Notes: generated by a model from the sequence alone, not told the origin. A stretch of 64,000 bases of DNA from Mesorhizobium liriopis (GCF_024053505.1 NZ_JAMXQS010000006.1:62001-126000), one strand, 5' to 3'; positions 13,570 to 25,187 are shown, counted from the stretch's first letter. Made by a program: numbers and translations.

Positions 13570-15471
13570 ATGCTGGATGCATTGCGCAGGGCGGCGCAGG
13601 GTTGGGTTGCCAAATCTCTTCTGGTGCTTCTGGTCGGCTCGTTCGCGATCTGGGGCCTTTCCAGCCGCATGATGCATGGCTTGGGCGGCAACCAGATCGT
13701 GACCGCCGGAGATACGGTGGTTACGCCCGCTGAATATCGCCTTGCCTGGAACAGCCAGGTGGGTGCCATCAGCCAGCAGTTCGGCCAGCAGCTGACGCGC
13801 GATCAGGCGCGCTCCTTCGGCATCGACGATCAGGTGCTTTCGCAGGTCGCGGCCGGAGCCGTTCTGGATGAGCAGGCACGCGAGATGCGGCTCGGCGTAA
13901 CCGAGGACCGCCTGGCACAACAGACGGTCGAGAACCCGATCTTCCGGGCTGGTGGTTCGGGTTTCGACCGCAACCGCTTCAATTATGTGCTGAGCCAGGT
14001 CGGCATGACCGAGCGCGACTATTTCCGCAATCAGGAACAGGTCGCGGTGCGCCAGCAGATCACCGAGGCCGTGTCGGACGGCATGGTCGCGCCCGATACG
14101 TTCCTGCGAGCGGCTTCGCTCTACGCGGGTGAGGACCGGACGGTGGACTATCTCCTGCTTCCGCCCTCTCTGGTCGAGCCGATCGAGGAGCCGGCAGCGG
14201 ATGCGCTGAACAAGTTCTTCGAGGAAAACAAGGCGACTTACGCAGCACCCGAATATCGTAAATTTTCCTATGTGAAGCTCGAAGCAGAAGACATCGCCGA
14301 TGTCGCGAGCATCACGGACCAGCAGGCGCGCGAGAATTACGATCAGAACATCGCGACTTACACGACGCCGGAATCGCGAGTAATCGAGCAGCTAGTGTTT
14401 CCGTCACGCGAGGCAGCGCAGGCTGCGCTCGATGCCATTCGCGGCGGTAAGACGTTCGACGCGGTCGTCGCCGAACAAGGCAAGACAGCGAGCGACGTCG
14501 CGCTCGGCACATTCACGAAGGAAGAGGTCAGCGACCCGAAGGTCGCAGAAGCGGCCTTCGCACTTCAGCAGGGCGCGGTGAGCGACGTGGTAGACGGCCA
14601 GTTCGGCGCCGTGCTGCTGCGCGTGTCGACGGTCACGCCTGCACAGGTCAAGCCGTTCGAGGAGGTCTCCGCCGAAATCAAGCGGACGCTTGCGACCAAA
14701 GATGCGGGCACGGCCCTCGCCCAAGCGCACGACACCTATCAGGATGCGCGTGCGGGTGGCGCGAGCATGCAGGAGGCGGCGAGCAAGACCGGCTTGAAGG
14801 TCGTGACCGTGGACGCGATGGATCGTCAGGCGCAGCGCCCCGACGGGTCGGTGGTCAATGACCTGCCGGTGTCACAACAGCTCGTGGCGGCCGTTTTCGA
14901 CGCCGATCAGGGCGTGGAAAACGAGGGCCTGCCGACCGTTTCGGGCGGTTCGGTATTCTACGAAGTCGAGGGCATCACGCCGGCACGCGATCGCACCTTG
15001 GACGAGGTTCGCGACCGCGTGGCGGCCGACTGGAAGACCGCCGAGCGCACGGCACGGCTGAAAGCGCGTGCGGACGATCTTGCCAAGAGACTGGCCGACG
15101 GCAGCGCGACGCTGGAGGCGATCGCGGGCGAAACGTCGATCGAGAAGCAGACCAAGCGCGGCGTGAAGCGCGAAGCGGATGACGGGGATTTCGGACGCGC
15201 CGGGGTTCAGGCCATTTACGCAGTCGCCGAAAACAAGACCGGAAGCTTCGAAGCGCCGAACAATGCGGGCCGGATCCTGTTCCACGTGGTGGAAAGCATC
15301 GAGCCGGCGGGCGCTGGGCCGGAAGCCTTGGGCGAACAGCAGCGTACCAGCTATGCCCAAGGTTTGCGCAACGACCTGCTCGACCAGATGATCTCGCAGC
15401 TCGAGACCAAGTATACCGTTCAGATCAACCGTGAGGCGGCCGAACAGGCGCTGGGCGAAACGCAGCGATGA
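13570..15471 (+). CDS. Membrane-anchored periplasmic chaperone/PPIase of the PpiD/SurA-N type
   Basis: A 633-aa protein with one N-terminal transmembrane anchor (about residues 17-33, [17 protein letters not shown]), a SurA-N-like helical domain (to about 200), a central parvulin-type PPIC region (about 255-360, [20 protein letters not shown] and [19 protein letters not shown]), and a long C-terminal helical part. This is PpiD, which helps proteins leaving the Sec translocon fold in the periplasm. Its stop overlaps the trpD start by four bases, so it heads the ppiD-trpD-trpC-moaC-moeA run. Confidence 0.92.
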   Translation: MLDALRRAAQGWVAKSLLVLLVGSFAIWGLSSRMMHGLGGNQIVTAGDTVVTPAEYRLAWNSQVGAISQQFGQQLTRDQARSFGIDDQVLSQVAAGAVLDEQAREMRLGVTEDRLAQQTVENPIFRAGGSGFDRNRFNYVLSQVGMTERDYFRNQEQVAVRQQITEAVSDGMVAPDTFLRAASLYAGEDRTVDYLLLPPSLVEPIEEPAADALNKFFEENKATYAAPEYRKFSYVKLEAEDIADVASITDQQARENYDQNIATYTTPESRVIEQLVFPSREAAQAALDAIRGGKTFDAVVAEQGKTASDVALGTFTKEEVSDPKVAEAAFALQQGAVSDVVDGQFGAVLLRVSTVTPAQVKPFEEVSAEIKRTLATKDAGTALAQAHDTYQDARAGGASMQEAASKTGLKVVTVDAMDRQAQRPDGSVVNDLPVSQQLVAAVFDADQGVENEGLPTVSGGSVFYEVEGITPARDRTLDEVRDRVAADWKTAERTARLKARADDLAKRLADGSATLEAIAGETSIEKQTKRGVKREADDGDFGRAGVQAIYAVAENKTGSFEAPNNAGRILFHVVESIEPAGAGPEALGEQQRTSYAQGLRNDLLDQMISQLETKYTVQINREAAEQALGETQR

Positions 15472-16478
15472 CGGGACTGAAGGCGCATCTCGCGACGGTC
15501 GCCGCCGGCAAGCCGCTTTCGTTCGAGGAAGCGCGCGAGGCGTTCGGCATCATCATGTCGGGTGACGCCACGCCGGGCCAGATCGGCGGCTTTCTGATGG
15601 CACTGCGCGTGCGCGGGGAGAAGGTGGACGAGATCGCAGGCGCAGTCGCGTCAATGCGCGAGCGCATGCTGACCGTCGAAGCACCGGCCGAGGCCATCGA
15701 CATCGTCGGCACCGGCGGCGATGGCTCGCACAGCGTGAACATCTCGACGGCTTCGGCTTTGATCATTGCAGGCGCCGGCGTGCCTGTGGCGAAGCACGGC
15801 AATCGCGGATTGTCCTCGCTGACGGGTGCGGCCGATGTGCTAATGGCGCTCGGCGTGAACATCGAGCTGACGCCGGAACAGATCGGGCGTTGTATCCGCG
15901 AGGCGGGCGTGGGCTTCATGTTCGCTCCCTCCCATCATCCGGCGATGCGCCATGTCGGGCCGACGCGTTCGGAGCTCGGGACGCGGACGATCTTCAACCT
16001 GCTCGGACCACTGTCGAACCCCGCAGGCGTCAAGCGCCAGCTGGTCGGGGTGTTCGCGCCGGAATGGGTCGAGCCTGTGGCGCAGACACTGCTTTCGCTT
16101 GGGACGGAGCATGCCTGGGTCGTCCATGGTGATGGCTATGACGAGATCACGACGACCGGCGCGACCGAAGTGGCAGAACTGAAGAGTGGTCAGGTGCGCA
16201 AGTTCTCGATCACGCCGGAAGAATTCGGCCTTCCGCGGCATGTGAGCCGGGACCTGCGCGGCGGAGATGCCGCCTTCAATGCGTCGGCGCTTTCGCGGTT
16301 GCTGGATGGCGAGGCGGGCGCCTATCGCGACACGGCGCTGATGAATGCTGGTGCGGCACTGGTCGTCGCTGGCAAAGCCGTAGGACTGGCGGATGGCATC
16401 GCCGCGGCCAGGCATTCAATCGACTCCGGTTCGGCGCGGCGCGTGCTCGACCGGCTGGTCGAAGTCTCTCGAGGTTGA
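15468..16478 (+). CDS. trpD: Anthranilate phosphoribosyltransferase
   Basis: Second step of tryptophan synthesis: anthranilate plus PRPP to phosphoribosyl anthranilate. The 336-aa protein has the PRPP/anthranilate-binding segments [28 protein letters not shown], and the DE-type metal region [19 protein letters not shown]. It overlaps ppiD by four bases and stops two bases before trpC, so it is tightly coupled with both. Confidence 0.97.
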   Translation: MTGLKAHLATVAAGKPLSFEEAREAFGIIMSGDATPGQIGGFLMALRVRGEKVDEIAGAVASMRERMLTVEAPAEAIDIVGTGGDGSHSVNISTASALIIAGAGVPVAKHGNRGLSSLTGAADVLMALGVNIELTPEQIGRCIREAGVGFMFAPSHHPAMRHVGPTRSELGTRTIFNLLGPLSNPAGVKRQLVGVFAPEWVEPVAQTLLSLGTEHAWVVHGDGYDEITTTGATEVAELKSGQVRKFSITPEEFGLPRHVSRDLRGGDAAFNASALSRLLDGEAGAYRDTALMNAGAALVVAGKAVGLADGIAAARHSIDSGSARRVLDRLVEVSRG

Positions 16479-16480
16479 TC

Positions 16481-17278
16481 ATGGCCGATGTTCTGCGGCG
16501 CATCGAAGCCTACAAACGCGACGAAATCAAAGCGGCGAAGGCGCGGCTCCCGCTTCACGAGCTGAAGGCGAAGGTTCGTGACTGCGCGCCGACGCGCGGC
16601 TTCGCGCAGGCGCTGCGCGCCAAGCACGCCGCCGGGGCGTTCGGACTGATCGCCGAGGTGAAGAAGGCGAGCCCGTCCAAAGGTCTGATCCGCGAGGACT
16701 TCGATCCGGCGAGTTTGGCGAAGGCTTATGAGGCCGGCGGCGCGGCTTGCCTCTCCGTGCTGACCGACACGCCGTCCTTTCAAGGCGCGCCGGAGTTCCT
16801 CGCGCAGGCACGCGTTGCATGCGCCCTGCCCGCTTTGCGCAAGGATTTCATGCTCGATCCCTATCAGGTGTGGGAAGCGCGGCTTTGGGGTGCGGATGCG
16901 ATCCTGATCATCATGGCGAGCGTCGATGACGCTCTCGCCGCTGAGCTGGAGGACGCGGCCGAGGAGCTCGGTATGGACAGCCTGATCGAGGTTCACGACG
17001 AGAGCGAACTCGAACGCGGGCTCAAGCTGCGCTCACCGCTGATCGGCGTCAACAACCGCAATCTGCGGACCTTCGAGGTCGATCTGGCGACGACCGAGCG
17101 GCTGGCGCCGATGGTCGGCGCTGAGCGGATCATCGTCGGTGAAAGCGGAATTTTCACGCATGCGGACTGCGAGCGGCTTGCGCGTTCGAACGTGCGCTCG
17201 TTTCTCGTCGGCGAGAGCCTGATGCGGCATGCGGATGTGACCGCCGCTACACGCGCGCTTCTTTTCGAGGCGGCCTGA
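16481..17278 (+). CDS. trpC: Indole-3-glycerol phosphate synthase
   Basis: Closes the indole ring in tryptophan synthesis. The 265-aa TIM barrel shows [17 protein letters not shown] (catalytic Glu and Lys), [34 protein letters not shown] and [11 protein letters not shown]. The ATG at 16481 is taken as start; a TTG two codons earlier is in frame but unlikely. It sits directly between trpD and moaC. Confidence 0.97.
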   Translation: MADVLRRIEAYKRDEIKAAKARLPLHELKAKVRDCAPTRGFAQALRAKHAAGAFGLIAEVKKASPSKGLIREDFDPASLAKAYEAGGAACLSVLTDTPSFQGAPEFLAQARVACALPALRKDFMLDPYQVWEARLWGADAILIIMASVDDALAAELEDAAEELGMDSLIEVHDESELERGLKLRSPLIGVNNRNLRTFEVDLATTERLAPMVGAERIIVGESGIFTHADCERLARSNVRSFLVGESLMRHADVTAATRALLFEAA

Positions 17279-17279
17279 A

Positions 17280-17768
17280 TTGGTCGGCAAGTCACTCACC
17301 CATGTCGCGGCCGATGGCCGGGCCGATATGGTCGATGTCGGCGAAAAGGGAGCAACGCGACGCACGGCGGTGGCCGAGGGCCGCGTGCGCATGGCGGGAG
17401 AAACGCTGCGAGCGATTCGCGACAACAACGCCAAGAAGGGCGATGTGATCGGTATCGCGCGTATCGCCGGCATCATGGGCGCGAAGAAGACGCATGAGTT
17501 GATCCCGCTCTGCCATCCGCTTCTGCTGGATAAGGTTTCGGTCGAGATCGAGCCGGATGACACTTTACCGGGGCTCGTGGTGACGGCGCTCGCGCGGGTC
17601 TCGGGCAAGACGGGTGTCGAGATGGAGGCGCTGACAGCGGTGTCGGTTGCATGCCTGACCATCTACGACATGGCAAAGGCGATGGATCGCGGGATGGTCG
17701 TCGAGAACATACGGCTGCTCGAGAAGAGCGGCGGAAAGTCAGGCGATTTCCGCGCGGGTAAGATCTGA
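17280..17768 (+). CDS. moaC: Cyclic pyranopterin monophosphate synthase
   Basis: Converts the MoaA product into cyclic pyranopterin monophosphate, an early step of molybdenum cofactor synthesis. The 162-aa protein has [36 protein letters not shown] and the conserved [19 protein letters not shown]. The reading frame begins with TTG one base after the trpC stop; no ATG gives the conserved N-terminus, so TTG is the likely start. It overlaps moeA by one base (TGATG). The cofactor would serve, among others, the PaoABC enzyme farther right. Confidence 0.95.
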   Translation: MVGKSLTHVAADGRADMVDVGEKGATRRTAVAEGRVRMAGETLRAIRDNNAKKGDVIGIARIAGIMGAKKTHELIPLCHPLLLDKVSVEIEPDDTLPGLVVTALARVSGKTGVEMEALTAVSVACLTIYDMAKAMDRGMVVENIRLLEKSGGKSGDFRAGKI

Positions 17769-18976
17769 TGGCGCTGCTCCCCGTCGCCGAGGCGATGCGC
17801 CGGATTCTCGATCGCGCAGGCCCGCGTGACGAGGAATGGGTGCCGCTCGCAGAAGCACGGGGACGGGTTTTGAGCCAGCCGCTTCAGGCCGGCCGCACCC
17901 AGCCGCCTTTCGATGCTTCAGCGATGGATGGTTATGCCGTGCGGGCAAGCGATATCGCGGAAGTGCCGGCGCTCCTCACGCTGGTCGGCGAGGCTGCGGC
18001 AGGGCAGCGATACCATGGCAAGCTTGGTGCCGGTGAGGCAGTGCGAATCTTCACCGGCGCGCCGCTGCCCGAAGGTGCGGAGACGATCGCCATTCAGGAG
18101 AATGTCCGCAGGCTCGACGGTGACCGTATCGAGGTGATCGAAAGCGCTGCGGCGGGCAAGCATATCCGCCGCGCGGGGCTCGATTTCACGAAGGGCGACG
18201 AGTTGCTGGCGCAAGGGCGCGTGCTCGATGCAGCCGCTCTCGCCTTGGCAGCATCGGGTAATCATCCGGAAGTGCCCGTTTATCGGCGACCTCTGGTTGC
18301 CGTGCTGGCGACCGGAGACGAACTCGTGCCGCCGGGGGTGGAGCCGGGGCCGGATCAGATCGTGGCGTCGAACACGTTCGGGATCGTCGCGATTCTGAAG
18401 GACGCCGGTGCGGATGTGGTCGATCTTGGTATCCTGCCGGACGACAAGGCTGTCATCGTGAAGAACCTTCGGGAAGCGCTAGACAGGGGCGTTGATCTGA
18501 TCGTCACGGTTGGTGGTGCCTCGGTCGGCGACCATGATCTGGTCAACGAGGCGCTCACCGAGGCCGGGCTGTCGCTGGACTTCTGGAAGATCGCGATGCG
18601 GCCGGGCAAGCCGCTGATGTTCGGCACGGTGGGCCAGACGCGTTGCATCGGCTTGCCGGGTAATCCGGTGGCAAGCCTCATCTGCTCGCATGTGTTCGTG
18701 GCGCCGCTGGTGGCCCGGCTCGGCGGGCGAACGCATGAGCCGCTGATCCTGCAGGCGCGGCTCGCTGCCGATATCGGCGGGAATGACCAGCGCCAGGACT
18801 ATGTGCGGGCAAGCCTGCGCCGCGACGGCGAGACGCTTTTGGTGACGCCGTTCGGCACGCAGGATTCATCCATGCTGAAATTCTTCGTGGATGCCGACTG
18901 CTTGCTGATCCGGGTGCCGCATGCGCCTGCCGCAAAGGCGGGCGATCCGTGTGAAATCCTGGTGATCCGGCGCTGA
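17768..18976 (+). CDS. moeA: Molybdopterin molybdenumtransferase
   Basis: Inserts molybdate into adenylated molybdopterin. The 402-aa protein has the MoeA marks PFDASAMDGYAVRASD, IFTGAPLPEGAETIAIQE, ATGDELVPPG, the molybdopterin-binding TVGGASVGDHDLV and MRPGKPLMFG, and a C-terminal beta domain. Last gene of the rightward run; it is convergent with the MBL hydrolase gene, seven bases away. In many rhizobia lexA follows moeA; it does not here. Confidence 0.97.
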   Translation: MALLPVAEAMRRILDRAGPRDEEWVPLAEARGRVLSQPLQAGRTQPPFDASAMDGYAVRASDIAEVPALLTLVGEAAAGQRYHGKLGAGEAVRIFTGAPLPEGAETIAIQENVRRLDGDRIEVIESAAAGKHIRRAGLDFTKGDELLAQGRVLDAAALALAASGNHPEVPVYRRPLVAVLATGDELVPPGVEPGPDQIVASNTFGIVAILKDAGADVVDLGILPDDKAVIVKNLREALDRGVDLIVTVGGASVGDHDLVNEALTEAGLSLDFWKIAMRPGKPLMFGTVGQTRCIGLPGNPVASLICSHVFVAPLVARLGGRTHEPLILQARLAADIGGNDQRQDYVRASLRRDGETLLVTPFGTQDSSMLKFFVDADCLLIRVPHAPAAKAGDPCEILVIRR

Positions 18977-18983
18977 GGCGTCG

Positions 18984-19793
18984 TCAGGCGATCTCGGTCT
19001 CGATCACCAGACCGTCATAGGCCGGCTCCACGTGAGCGGGCGTCTCGGCGAGCACCGTTCGGTAGTCGAGTGGCACGTGCATATGCGTAAGGACCGCGCG
19101 TGTCGGCGCCAAGCGCTCGATCCATTCGAGGGCTTGGCCCAGCGAGAAGTGACTCGGATGCGTGCGGTATTGCAGGGCGTCGATGACGAGCAGATCGAGA
19201 TCACGCAACTGCTCGACTGTCGCATCCGGGAAGCCGCTGACATCCGGGCAATAGGCGAACGAGCCAATCCTCATGCCGAGCGTGATGGCATCGCCGTGGT
19301 GCTGCGGGAGGGGTTCGAAAGTGATCGGACCGCCCTCACCCTCGATAGCGAAGGGTTCGCCATGCTTGATGAGGTTAGCGCGCAGGATCGGCGGGTAATT
19401 GCTGCCCGGTGGCGTCTGGAAGCAGTAGCCGAACGCTTCGTTGAGGCGCAGTTGGGTCGCCCGGTCGGCATAGACATTCACGAGGTGCTTCTGGTCCAGC
19501 ACATAGGAACGCAGGTCGTCGATGCCGTGAATGTGGTCGGCATGCGCGTGCGTGTAGACAACGCCATCCAACCGGCCCGGCGGAACGGATAGCATCTGCT
19601 GACGGAAGTCAGGACCGGTGTCGATCACGATGCGGGTGGTCCCGCTGGCCGAGATGCGCTCCACGAGTGCCGCCGCACGGGTGCGGCGGTTGCGCGGTTC
19701 TGCCGGATCACAGGCGCCCCAGTCGCCGGTGATGCGAGGCACGCCGGGCGACGAGCCGCAGCCGAGGATCGTCAGCCGAAGCCTGTCACCCAT
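18984..19793 (-). CDS. MBL-fold metal hydrolase (PhnP-like)
   Basis: A 269-aa metallo-beta-lactamase-fold protein. It begins LRLTILGCGSSPGVPR, contains a region RIVIDTGPDFRQQML and the metal-binding THAHADHIHGIDDLR (HxHxDH). The order and lengths match the PhnP-like branch, which hydrolyses phosphoribosyl 1,2-cyclic phosphate or related cyclic phosphodiesters; without phosphonate genes nearby the substrate is open. It overlaps tatD by one base and belongs to the metG-tatD-MBL run conserved in this order. Confidence 0.88.
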   Translation of the reverse strand: MGDRLRLTILGCGSSPGVPRITGDWGACDPAEPRNRRTRAAALVERISASGTTRIVIDTGPDFRQQMLSVPPGRLDGVVYTHAHADHIHGIDDLRSYVLDQKHLVNVYADRATQLRLNEAFGYCFQTPPGSNYPPILRANLIKHGEPFAIEGEGGPITFEPLPQHHGDAITLGMRIGSFAYCPDVSGFPDATVEQLRDLDLLVIDALQYRTHPSHFSLGQALEWIERLAPTRAVLTHMHVPLDYRTVLAETPAHVEPAYDGLVIETEIA

Positions 19794-20572
19794 CAGGGAC
19801 GGCTCATCTTCGAGAAGAGCCGGAACGCATTCTCGGTGGTGATGGCAGCCATCTGCTCGGTCGAAGTGCCCCGCGTGGAGGCGAGCACGGCGAGTGTGTC
19901 GGCCACATAAGACGGCTCGTTGGTCTGGCCCCGATGCGGGACGGGCGCGAGATAGGGCGCGTCGGTTTCGACCAGCAGACGATCTTCCGGGACCGCCGCT
20001 GCGATTTCTCTAATCTCGGGCGAGTTGCGGAAGGTGAGGATCCCGGAAAACGAGACGTAGCCGCCAAGTTCCACACCGGTCTCGGCCAAAGCGCGGCCCG
20101 ATGAGAAGCAGTGGAGCACGAAGGGAAACGCGCCCTTCGCGGTTTCGTCGCGCAGGATGCTCGCCATGTCGTCGTCCGCCCGCCTGGCGTGGATGACGAG
20201 CGGCAGCTGCGTGCGGCGCGCCGCTTCGATGTGGACGAGCAGACTTGCGCGCTGATCGGCGTGCGGGGCGCGGTCGTAATGGTAGTCGAGCCCGGCCTCG
20301 CCGATGGCGACGACCTTCGGATGCTCGCTCAGTGCGACGAGATCCTCAGCCGTGATGTCGGTTTCCTCATGCGCGTTGTTGGGATGCGTGCCGACCGAAC
20401 AGAACACGTCATCGAACTCTTCGGCGATGGCGCGGATGGTGTCGAAGCGGCGCAAGCGGGTGGAGATCGTAATCATGCGCCCGATGCCTCTGGCTCGAGC
20501 GCGTGCGACGACTTCAACGCGCTCGGCTTCGAAATCGGGGAAGTCGAGATGGCAGTGGGTGTCGATGATCAC
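19793..20572 (-). CDS. tatD: TatD-family metal-dependent hydrolase
   Basis: A 259-aa TIM-barrel metallohydrolase with the complete metal set: [45 protein letters not shown] and [21 protein letters not shown]. TatD proteins act as 3'-5' exonucleases/DNases in several bacteria; for YcfH-type paralogues the substrate is less sure. It overlaps metG by four bases (ATGA) at one end and the MBL gene by one base at the other. Confidence 0.93.
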   Translation of the reverse strand: MIIDTHCHLDFPDFEAERVEVVARARARGIGRMITISTRLRRFDTIRAIAEEFDDVFCSVGTHPNNAHEETDITAEDLVALSEHPKVVAIGEAGLDYHYDRAPHADQRASLLVHIEAARRTQLPLVIHARRADDDMASILRDETAKGAFPFVLHCFSSGRALAETGVELGGYVSFSGILTFRNSPEIREIAAAVPEDRLLVETDAPYLAPVPHRGQTNEPSYVADTLAVLASTRGTSTEQMAAITTENAFRLFSKMSRP

Positions 20573-22122
20573 TGCGACGCCTCAGGCGCGGCCTCGACGT
20601 AGCGCGGGAACACGCCTTGCGGTGCCGGCAGTGGCGTTCCGGGTTTCAGGGCATGCTCTTCCGCGACATGAGCGAAAGTGCGCGCGTCGGTATCAACCGC
20701 GAGCAGGTCGAGCAGCTTAGCCGATGACTCCGGCATGAAGGGCTGGCAGAGGATCCCGACGCGACGTACGACCTCGATGGTCGTCCAGAGCACGGTTTCC
20801 ATGCGAGCCGGATCGGTCTTGCGCAGCGCCCAAGGCTCCTCGCCCGCGAAGTAACGGTTGGCCTCGGAGACGACCGCGAAGATGGAGGCCAGCGCGTGAT
20901 GCGTCGCCTGTTCGCCCATGGCCTTGCGCGCGGAACCGAGTGCTTCGACGGCCGCCAACAGGATTGCCTCATCCTGCGGCGCAGCCGCGCCGTGCTGGGG
21001 CACGACCCCGCCGCAATTCTTGGCGATCATCGACAGGGAACGCTGGGCGAGATTGCCGAGATCGTTGGCGAGATCTGCATTGGTGCGGTTGACGATCGCT
21101 TCGTGGCTGTAGGAGCCATCCTGTCCGAACGGCACTTCGCGCAAGAGGAAGTAGCGCACCTGATCGAGACCGTAATGGGCGACGAGCGAGAACGGATCGA
21201 TGACGTTCCCGACCGACTTCGACATCTTCTCTCCGCGATTGAACACGAAGCCGTGGCCGAACACGCGGCCGGGCAGTGGAAGGTTCGCGGACATCAGGAA
21301 AGCCGGCCAGTAGATGGCGTGAAAGCGCGTAATATCCTTGCCGATTACATGGAGGTTCGCTGGCCAGAACCCGGCGCGCGGCGCATTCGGGTCTGGATAG
21401 CCGGTCGCGGTCAGGTAGTTGGTCAGGGCATCGACCCAGACATACATCACATGCTTCTCGTCACCCGGCACCGGAATGCCCCAGTCGAAGGTGGTGCGGG
21501 ATACCGACAGGTCCTTGAGGCCCGAACGCACGAAGCTCGTGATCTCGTTGCGGCGCTCGATCGGACCGATGAAGTCCGGGTTCTCGCCATAGAAGGCAAG
21601 CAGGCGGTCGCCATAGGCGGAGAGGCGGAAAAAGTAGCTCTCCTCTTCGACCCATTCGACCGGCGTGCCCTGCGGACCATAGCGGACGCCCTCGCGGACT
21701 TCCGTTTCGTCCTCGCCGTAATAGGCCTCGTCGCGCACCGAGTACCAGCCGGCATAACCGCCTTTGTAGATGTCCCCACTGGCTTCCATCGCCTTCCATA
21801 TGGCCTGGCAGGCAAGCTTGTGGCGCGCTTCGGTGGTGCGAATGAAATCGTCGTTCGATGCGTTCAGCACCTCCGCCATGCGCAGGAACTCGGCCGCGTT
21901 CCGGTCCGCGAGTTCCTTGGGCTCAATGCCTTCCTTGCGTGCCGTTTGCAGCATCTTGATGCCGTGCTCGTCGGTGCCGGTCAGGAAGAAGACATCCTTG
22001 CCATCGAGCCGCTGGAAGCGCGCCAGCGCATCGGTCGCGATCAGCTCATAGGCGTGACCGATATGCGGGCGGCCGTTCGGATAGGAAATCGCGGTGGTGA
22101 TGAAAAACTTGTCGGCGGACAT
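20569..22122 (-). CDS. metG: Methionyl-tRNA synthetase
   Basis: Class I aminoacyl-tRNA synthetase charging tRNA-Met. The 517-aa form has the HIGH motif in [31 protein letters not shown], and the KMSKS loop in [16 protein letters not shown]. It is the short MetG type without the C-terminal tRNA-binding appendix. The ATG at 22122 ([13 protein letters not shown]) is preferred to a TTG eight codons earlier. Part of the leftward run holB-metG-tatD-MBL. Confidence 0.97.
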   Translation of the reverse strand: MSADKFFITTAISYPNGRPHIGHAYELIATDALARFQRLDGKDVFFLTGTDEHGIKMLQTARKEGIEPKELADRNAAEFLRMAEVLNASNDDFIRTTEARHKLACQAIWKAMEASGDIYKGGYAGWYSVRDEAYYGEDETEVREGVRYGPQGTPVEWVEEESYFFRLSAYGDRLLAFYGENPDFIGPIERRNEITSFVRSGLKDLSVSRTTFDWGIPVPGDEKHVMYVWVDALTNYLTATGYPDPNAPRAGFWPANLHVIGKDITRFHAIYWPAFLMSANLPLPGRVFGHGFVFNRGEKMSKSVGNVIDPFSLVAHYGLDQVRYFLLREVPFGQDGSYSHEAIVNRTNADLANDLGNLAQRSLSMIAKNCGGVVPQHGAAAPQDEAILLAAVEALGSARKAMGEQATHHALASIFAVVSEANRYFAGEEPWALRKTDPARMETVLWTTIEVVRRVGILCQPFMPESSAKLLDLLAVDTDARTFAHVAEEHALKPGTPLPAPQGVFPRYVEAAPEASQ

Positions 22123-22208
22123 AGGCTTGCTTGGGCTTACTGGCAAAACGGAACTGAAGTGCCGTTGCCTTAGCCTATCACCCCTCCTCTGACTACCTTG
22201 GATGGCGC

Positions 22209-23252
22209 TTAGCCGCCATGCACAGCGCGGTGAACGGCGTTGATGAGGTCCAGGGCCTGCTGCTTGCGGTCGAGATTATAGGCCATGGCCTCGCGCGAGG
22301 CATCACGAAGGGATTCGCTCGAGGAAGAAAGGCGTTCGGCTCTGCCGAGTTCGCCTCGCAGTGCGGCTTCGCTTGCGCCTTCGGTCAGCATTTCGAGGGC
22401 GCGATCATGAAGAAGCGTGAAGGCCGTTTCCTTGCCTTTCGCGGCAACCTGATCGGCAAGCCGGTTGGCGGCAAGCGTGTCGAGACGCGCATTTCTGATT
22501 GCGGCATCGAGCGCGCCGGCAATTTCGACGCCGCCATGTCGCATCAGCAGGATCGCCTGGCGCACGCTGCCATTGGCGCCTTCGATGATGGCCTGGCGCG
22601 GCGATGGGTCGTCGGGCAGCGGCGCGCCTGCAGATTGCAGTGCTGCGGAGAGATCGTCCGCCTCGAGCGTGTCGAGTTTCAAAACCTGGCAGCGGGAGCG
22701 CAGCGTCGGCAGGATCGGGCGGCGCGCGTGGGCGATCAGGATGAAGACGGTCCGGCTCGGCGGTTCTTCGAGGTTCTTGAGAAGCGCATTGGCGGCCTCG
22801 GTGTTCATGTCGTCCACGGAGTCCACGATCACCATGCGATAGCCGCCATCGTGGGAGGTGTGCGACAGGAAGCGGCCGATGCGGCGGATCTCTTTGACCG
22901 AGAGCACGGTCTTGAAGCCCTTGCCCGTCTCGCTGAGAGGACGCGTGAGGTGCAGCACGGCCGGGTGCGCACCCGAAGCAACCTGACGGAAGATCGCGCC
23001 ATCGATCGGCACCGTAGCGAGGTCGCTTCCACTCTGCCGGCTGAGAAGATGCCGCGCGAAGTGGAAGGCGAGCGTCGCCTTGCCGATGCCGGTCGGGCCG
23101 GAAAGGATCAGGCCATGCGGCAGCCTCCCGCTGGTCTGCATCGACAACAGCCGCGTGATCGTTTCGTGGTGGCCGAACAGGTTCGGATTTTCAGCGGGTT
23201 CGGGAATATTGTCGAGCGTGTCGTGCTGCTCGGGGGCCAGTCGCTCAACCAT
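22209..23252 (-). CDS. holB: DNA polymerase III subunit delta'
   Basis: Clamp-loader AAA+ subunit that helps load the beta clamp. The 347-aa protein has a modified P-loop [19 protein letters not shown], a sensor-type region [21 protein letters not shown] and [15 protein letters not shown], and a C-terminal helical domain. It starts on the last base of tmk's stop region (one-base overlap), and the pair tmk-holB is a standard bacterial arrangement. Confidence 0.94.
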   Translation of the reverse strand: MVERLAPEQHDTLDNIPEPAENPNLFGHHETITRLLSMQTSGRLPHGLILSGPTGIGKATLAFHFARHLLSRQSGSDLATVPIDGAIFRQVASGAHPAVLHLTRPLSETGKGFKTVLSVKEIRRIGRFLSHTSHDGGYRMVIVDSVDDMNTEAANALLKNLEEPPSRTVFILIAHARRPILPTLRSRCQVLKLDTLEADDLSAALQSAGAPLPDDPSPRQAIIEGANGSVRQAILLMRHGGVEIAGALDAAIRNARLDTLAANRLADQVAAKGKETAFTLLHDRALEMLTEGASEAALRGELGRAERLSSSSESLRDASREAMAYNLDRKQQALDLINAVHRAVHGG

Positions 23253-23899
23253 CAGTCCGATGCTCGTGCCGCAAGTGCCGCAAAGACCGCCTCCGTCACG
23301 GCATTCTCGACCTCCTCCGGGCTTCGCGAGGCGTCGATGAGGCGGCAGCGATCCGGTTCCGCGGCAGCGATGGCGAGGAAGGCTTCGCGACGTCTGCGGT
23401 GGACGTCGAGCGCCTCCTTTTCGAAGCGGTCCACTTCGTCCTCGCCTCGACGAGCCGCGGCGCGACGCAAGCCTTCTTCCGGGTCGATGTCGAGCAGGAG
23501 CGTGAGATCCGGCCGCGTGCCGTCGAGTGCCAGTTTCTCGACACTCTTGATGAAGCGCAGATCGATGCCGCCGGTCGTGCCCTGATAGACGCGGGTCGAA
23601 TCCGCAAAGCGGTCACAAAGCACGATCTCGCCGCGTTGCAGAGCGGGCCGGATCGTCGAATCGAGATGATCGATGCGCGCCGCTGCGAAAAGCAGCGTTT
23701 CGGCCTTTGCTCCCAGGGGTTCCGCAGCACCCGACAGCAGAACGTGTCGCACCGCTTCCGCTCCAGCTGAGCCGCCCGGCTCACGCGTGACTAGAACGCC
23801 GTAGCGCTTGTCCCGCAGCTTCTCGGCAAGCCAGGCGATCTGGGTCGATTTACCCGCCCCCTCGCCGCCTTCGAATGTGATGAAGAGCCCGCCCGTCAT
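23252..23899 (-). CDS. tmk: Thymidylate kinase
   Basis: Phosphorylates dTMP to dTDP. P-loop [13 protein letters not shown], the DR motif in [13 protein letters not shown], and a lid region rich in Arg ([17 protein letters not shown]) are visible. From the ATG at 23899 ([12 protein letters not shown]) it has 215 aa, a normal length; a GTG at 23932 is also in frame, 7 bases after the carboxypeptidase stop. It overlaps holB by one base. Confidence 0.95.
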   Translation of the reverse strand: MTGGLFITFEGGEGAGKSTQIAWLAEKLRDKRYGVLVTREPGGSAGAEAVRHVLLSGAAEPLGAKAETLLFAAARIDHLDSTIRPALQRGEIVLCDRFADSTRVYQGTTGGIDLRFIKSVEKLALDGTRPDLTLLLDIDPEEGLRRAAARRGEDEVDRFEKEALDVHRRRREAFLAIAAAEPDRCRLIDASRSPEEVENAVTEAVFAALAARASD

Positions 23900-23938
23900 G
23901 CGCGCTATATGCGATGAATCGAAAGGCTCCACCAGACT

Positions 23939-25105
23939 TTAGGGAACCCAACCGAGCATCAATTCGCCGGCCGCGTCCATGGCCCGCTGCTGCAAGGTAC
24001 CTGTGCCGATGCTTTCGGCTGCGAAGAGCGGGGTTTCCTGGCTCAACGTGTCGCCGAGCCAGACCCTCAGCTTGCCGATCGGCGCGCCGGTCTCGACCGG
24101 CGCCCGGACGGGCCCCTGATACTCGATGCGCGCAACGAGCTTGTCGCGGTTGGCGACCGGCACGAAAAGCGAGACGGGACCGCCAGCCTTGAGCGCGACG
24201 GTTGACTTGGTGCCGCCATAGACCGAAGCCTCGCCGACCATCTCCCCTTCAGCGAAAACCGGAAGCTTGCGGAAGGCCCGAAGGCCCCATTCGAGGAGCT
24301 TGCGCGATTCGACCGCGCGCTCCTTGTCGCTCGCCATGCCGCTCATCGCCACGAACAGGCGCTTGCCGTCGCGATTGACCGAGCCGACAATCGCGTAGCC
24401 GGATTCCTCGGTGAAGCCGGTCTTCATGCCGTCCGCGCCGATATCCATGGCAAGCAGCGGATTGCGGTTGCGCTGCTTGATCTTGTTCCATGTGAAGTCG
24501 CGCTGCGAATAGTAGCCGTAGCGGTCCGGATATTCGCGCCAGATATGCATCGCGAGCTGTGCCAGCTCACGCATGGTGACGAGCTGGCCCTCGGCCGGCA
24601 GACCGGTGGAGTTCTTGAAAACCGACTTTTCGAGCCCGATCGCGCGGGCGCGCTCGTTCATTAGCGCCGCGAAGTTCTCTTCCGAACCCGCCATGCCTTC
24701 CGCGATGACGATGCAGCCATCATTGGCCGACTGGATCACCACGCCCTGGATCAGGTCTTCGAGCCTGATCTGCGAATTCAGCTTGGCGAACATGGTGGAG
24801 CCGCCGGAATTCGTACCGCCGGTGCGCCATGCATTCTCACTGACATGGAACATGTCGTCGAGCGCGTTCTGGCCGGTCTTCAGGTTGTGGAAGACGACTT
24901 CCATCGTCATCAGTTTGGCGAGCGACGCCGGAGGCACGAGCTTGTCGGCATCCTTGGAAAACAGGATCGTGCCGGTCTCCGCATCGACCATGAAGGCTTG
25001 GCCAGCACGGGTCTCGAACGTCTGCGCCGAGGCGACGCCGGTGCCAAGCACCGTCAAGGCCGATGCCGCCAGTGTGGATTTCAGAAGATCGCGCCGATTG
25101 ACCAC
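23939..25105 (-). CDS. D-alanyl-D-alanine carboxypeptidase with Tat-like signal (DacF/PBP5 type)
   Basis: Peptidase S11 protein of 388 aa. The N-terminus NRRDLLKSTLAASALTVLG looks like a twin-arginine (RRxxLK) signal rather than an ordinary Sec signal, cleaved near ASA-QT. Motifs: SLAK in PPASLAKLMTME, SAN in VVIQSANDGC, KTG in GADGMKTGFTEESG. The C-terminal beta-rich domain (from about residue 290) is that of PBP5/6 and should hold it at the membrane. It is the second D,D-carboxypeptidase in the window; the other is a lipoprotein. Neighbours rlpA and tmk are the usual ones. Confidence 0.93.
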   Translation of the reverse strand: MVNRRDLLKSTLAASALTVLGTGVASAQTFETRAGQAFMVDAETGTILFSKDADKLVPPASLAKLMTMEVVFHNLKTGQNALDDMFHVSENAWRTGGTNSGGSTMFAKLNSQIRLEDLIQGVVIQSANDGCIVIAEGMAGSEENFAALMNERARAIGLEKSVFKNSTGLPAEGQLVTMRELAQLAMHIWREYPDRYGYYSQRDFTWNKIKQRNRNPLLAMDIGADGMKTGFTEESGYAIVGSVNRDGKRLFVAMSGMASDKERAVESRKLLEWGLRAFRKLPVFAEGEMVGEASVYGGTKSTVALKAGGPVSLFVPVANRDKLVARIEYQGPVRAPVETGAPIGKLRVWLGDTLSQETPLFAAESIGTGTLQQRAMDAAGELMLGWVP

Positions 25106-25187
25106 GAACTGCCCCTGCTTCTCGTAGTCCCTTCAAGGATAGGCTTAGCGCGGGCAATTGCCGCCCGCAATGTCGACCGGTGTCGTT

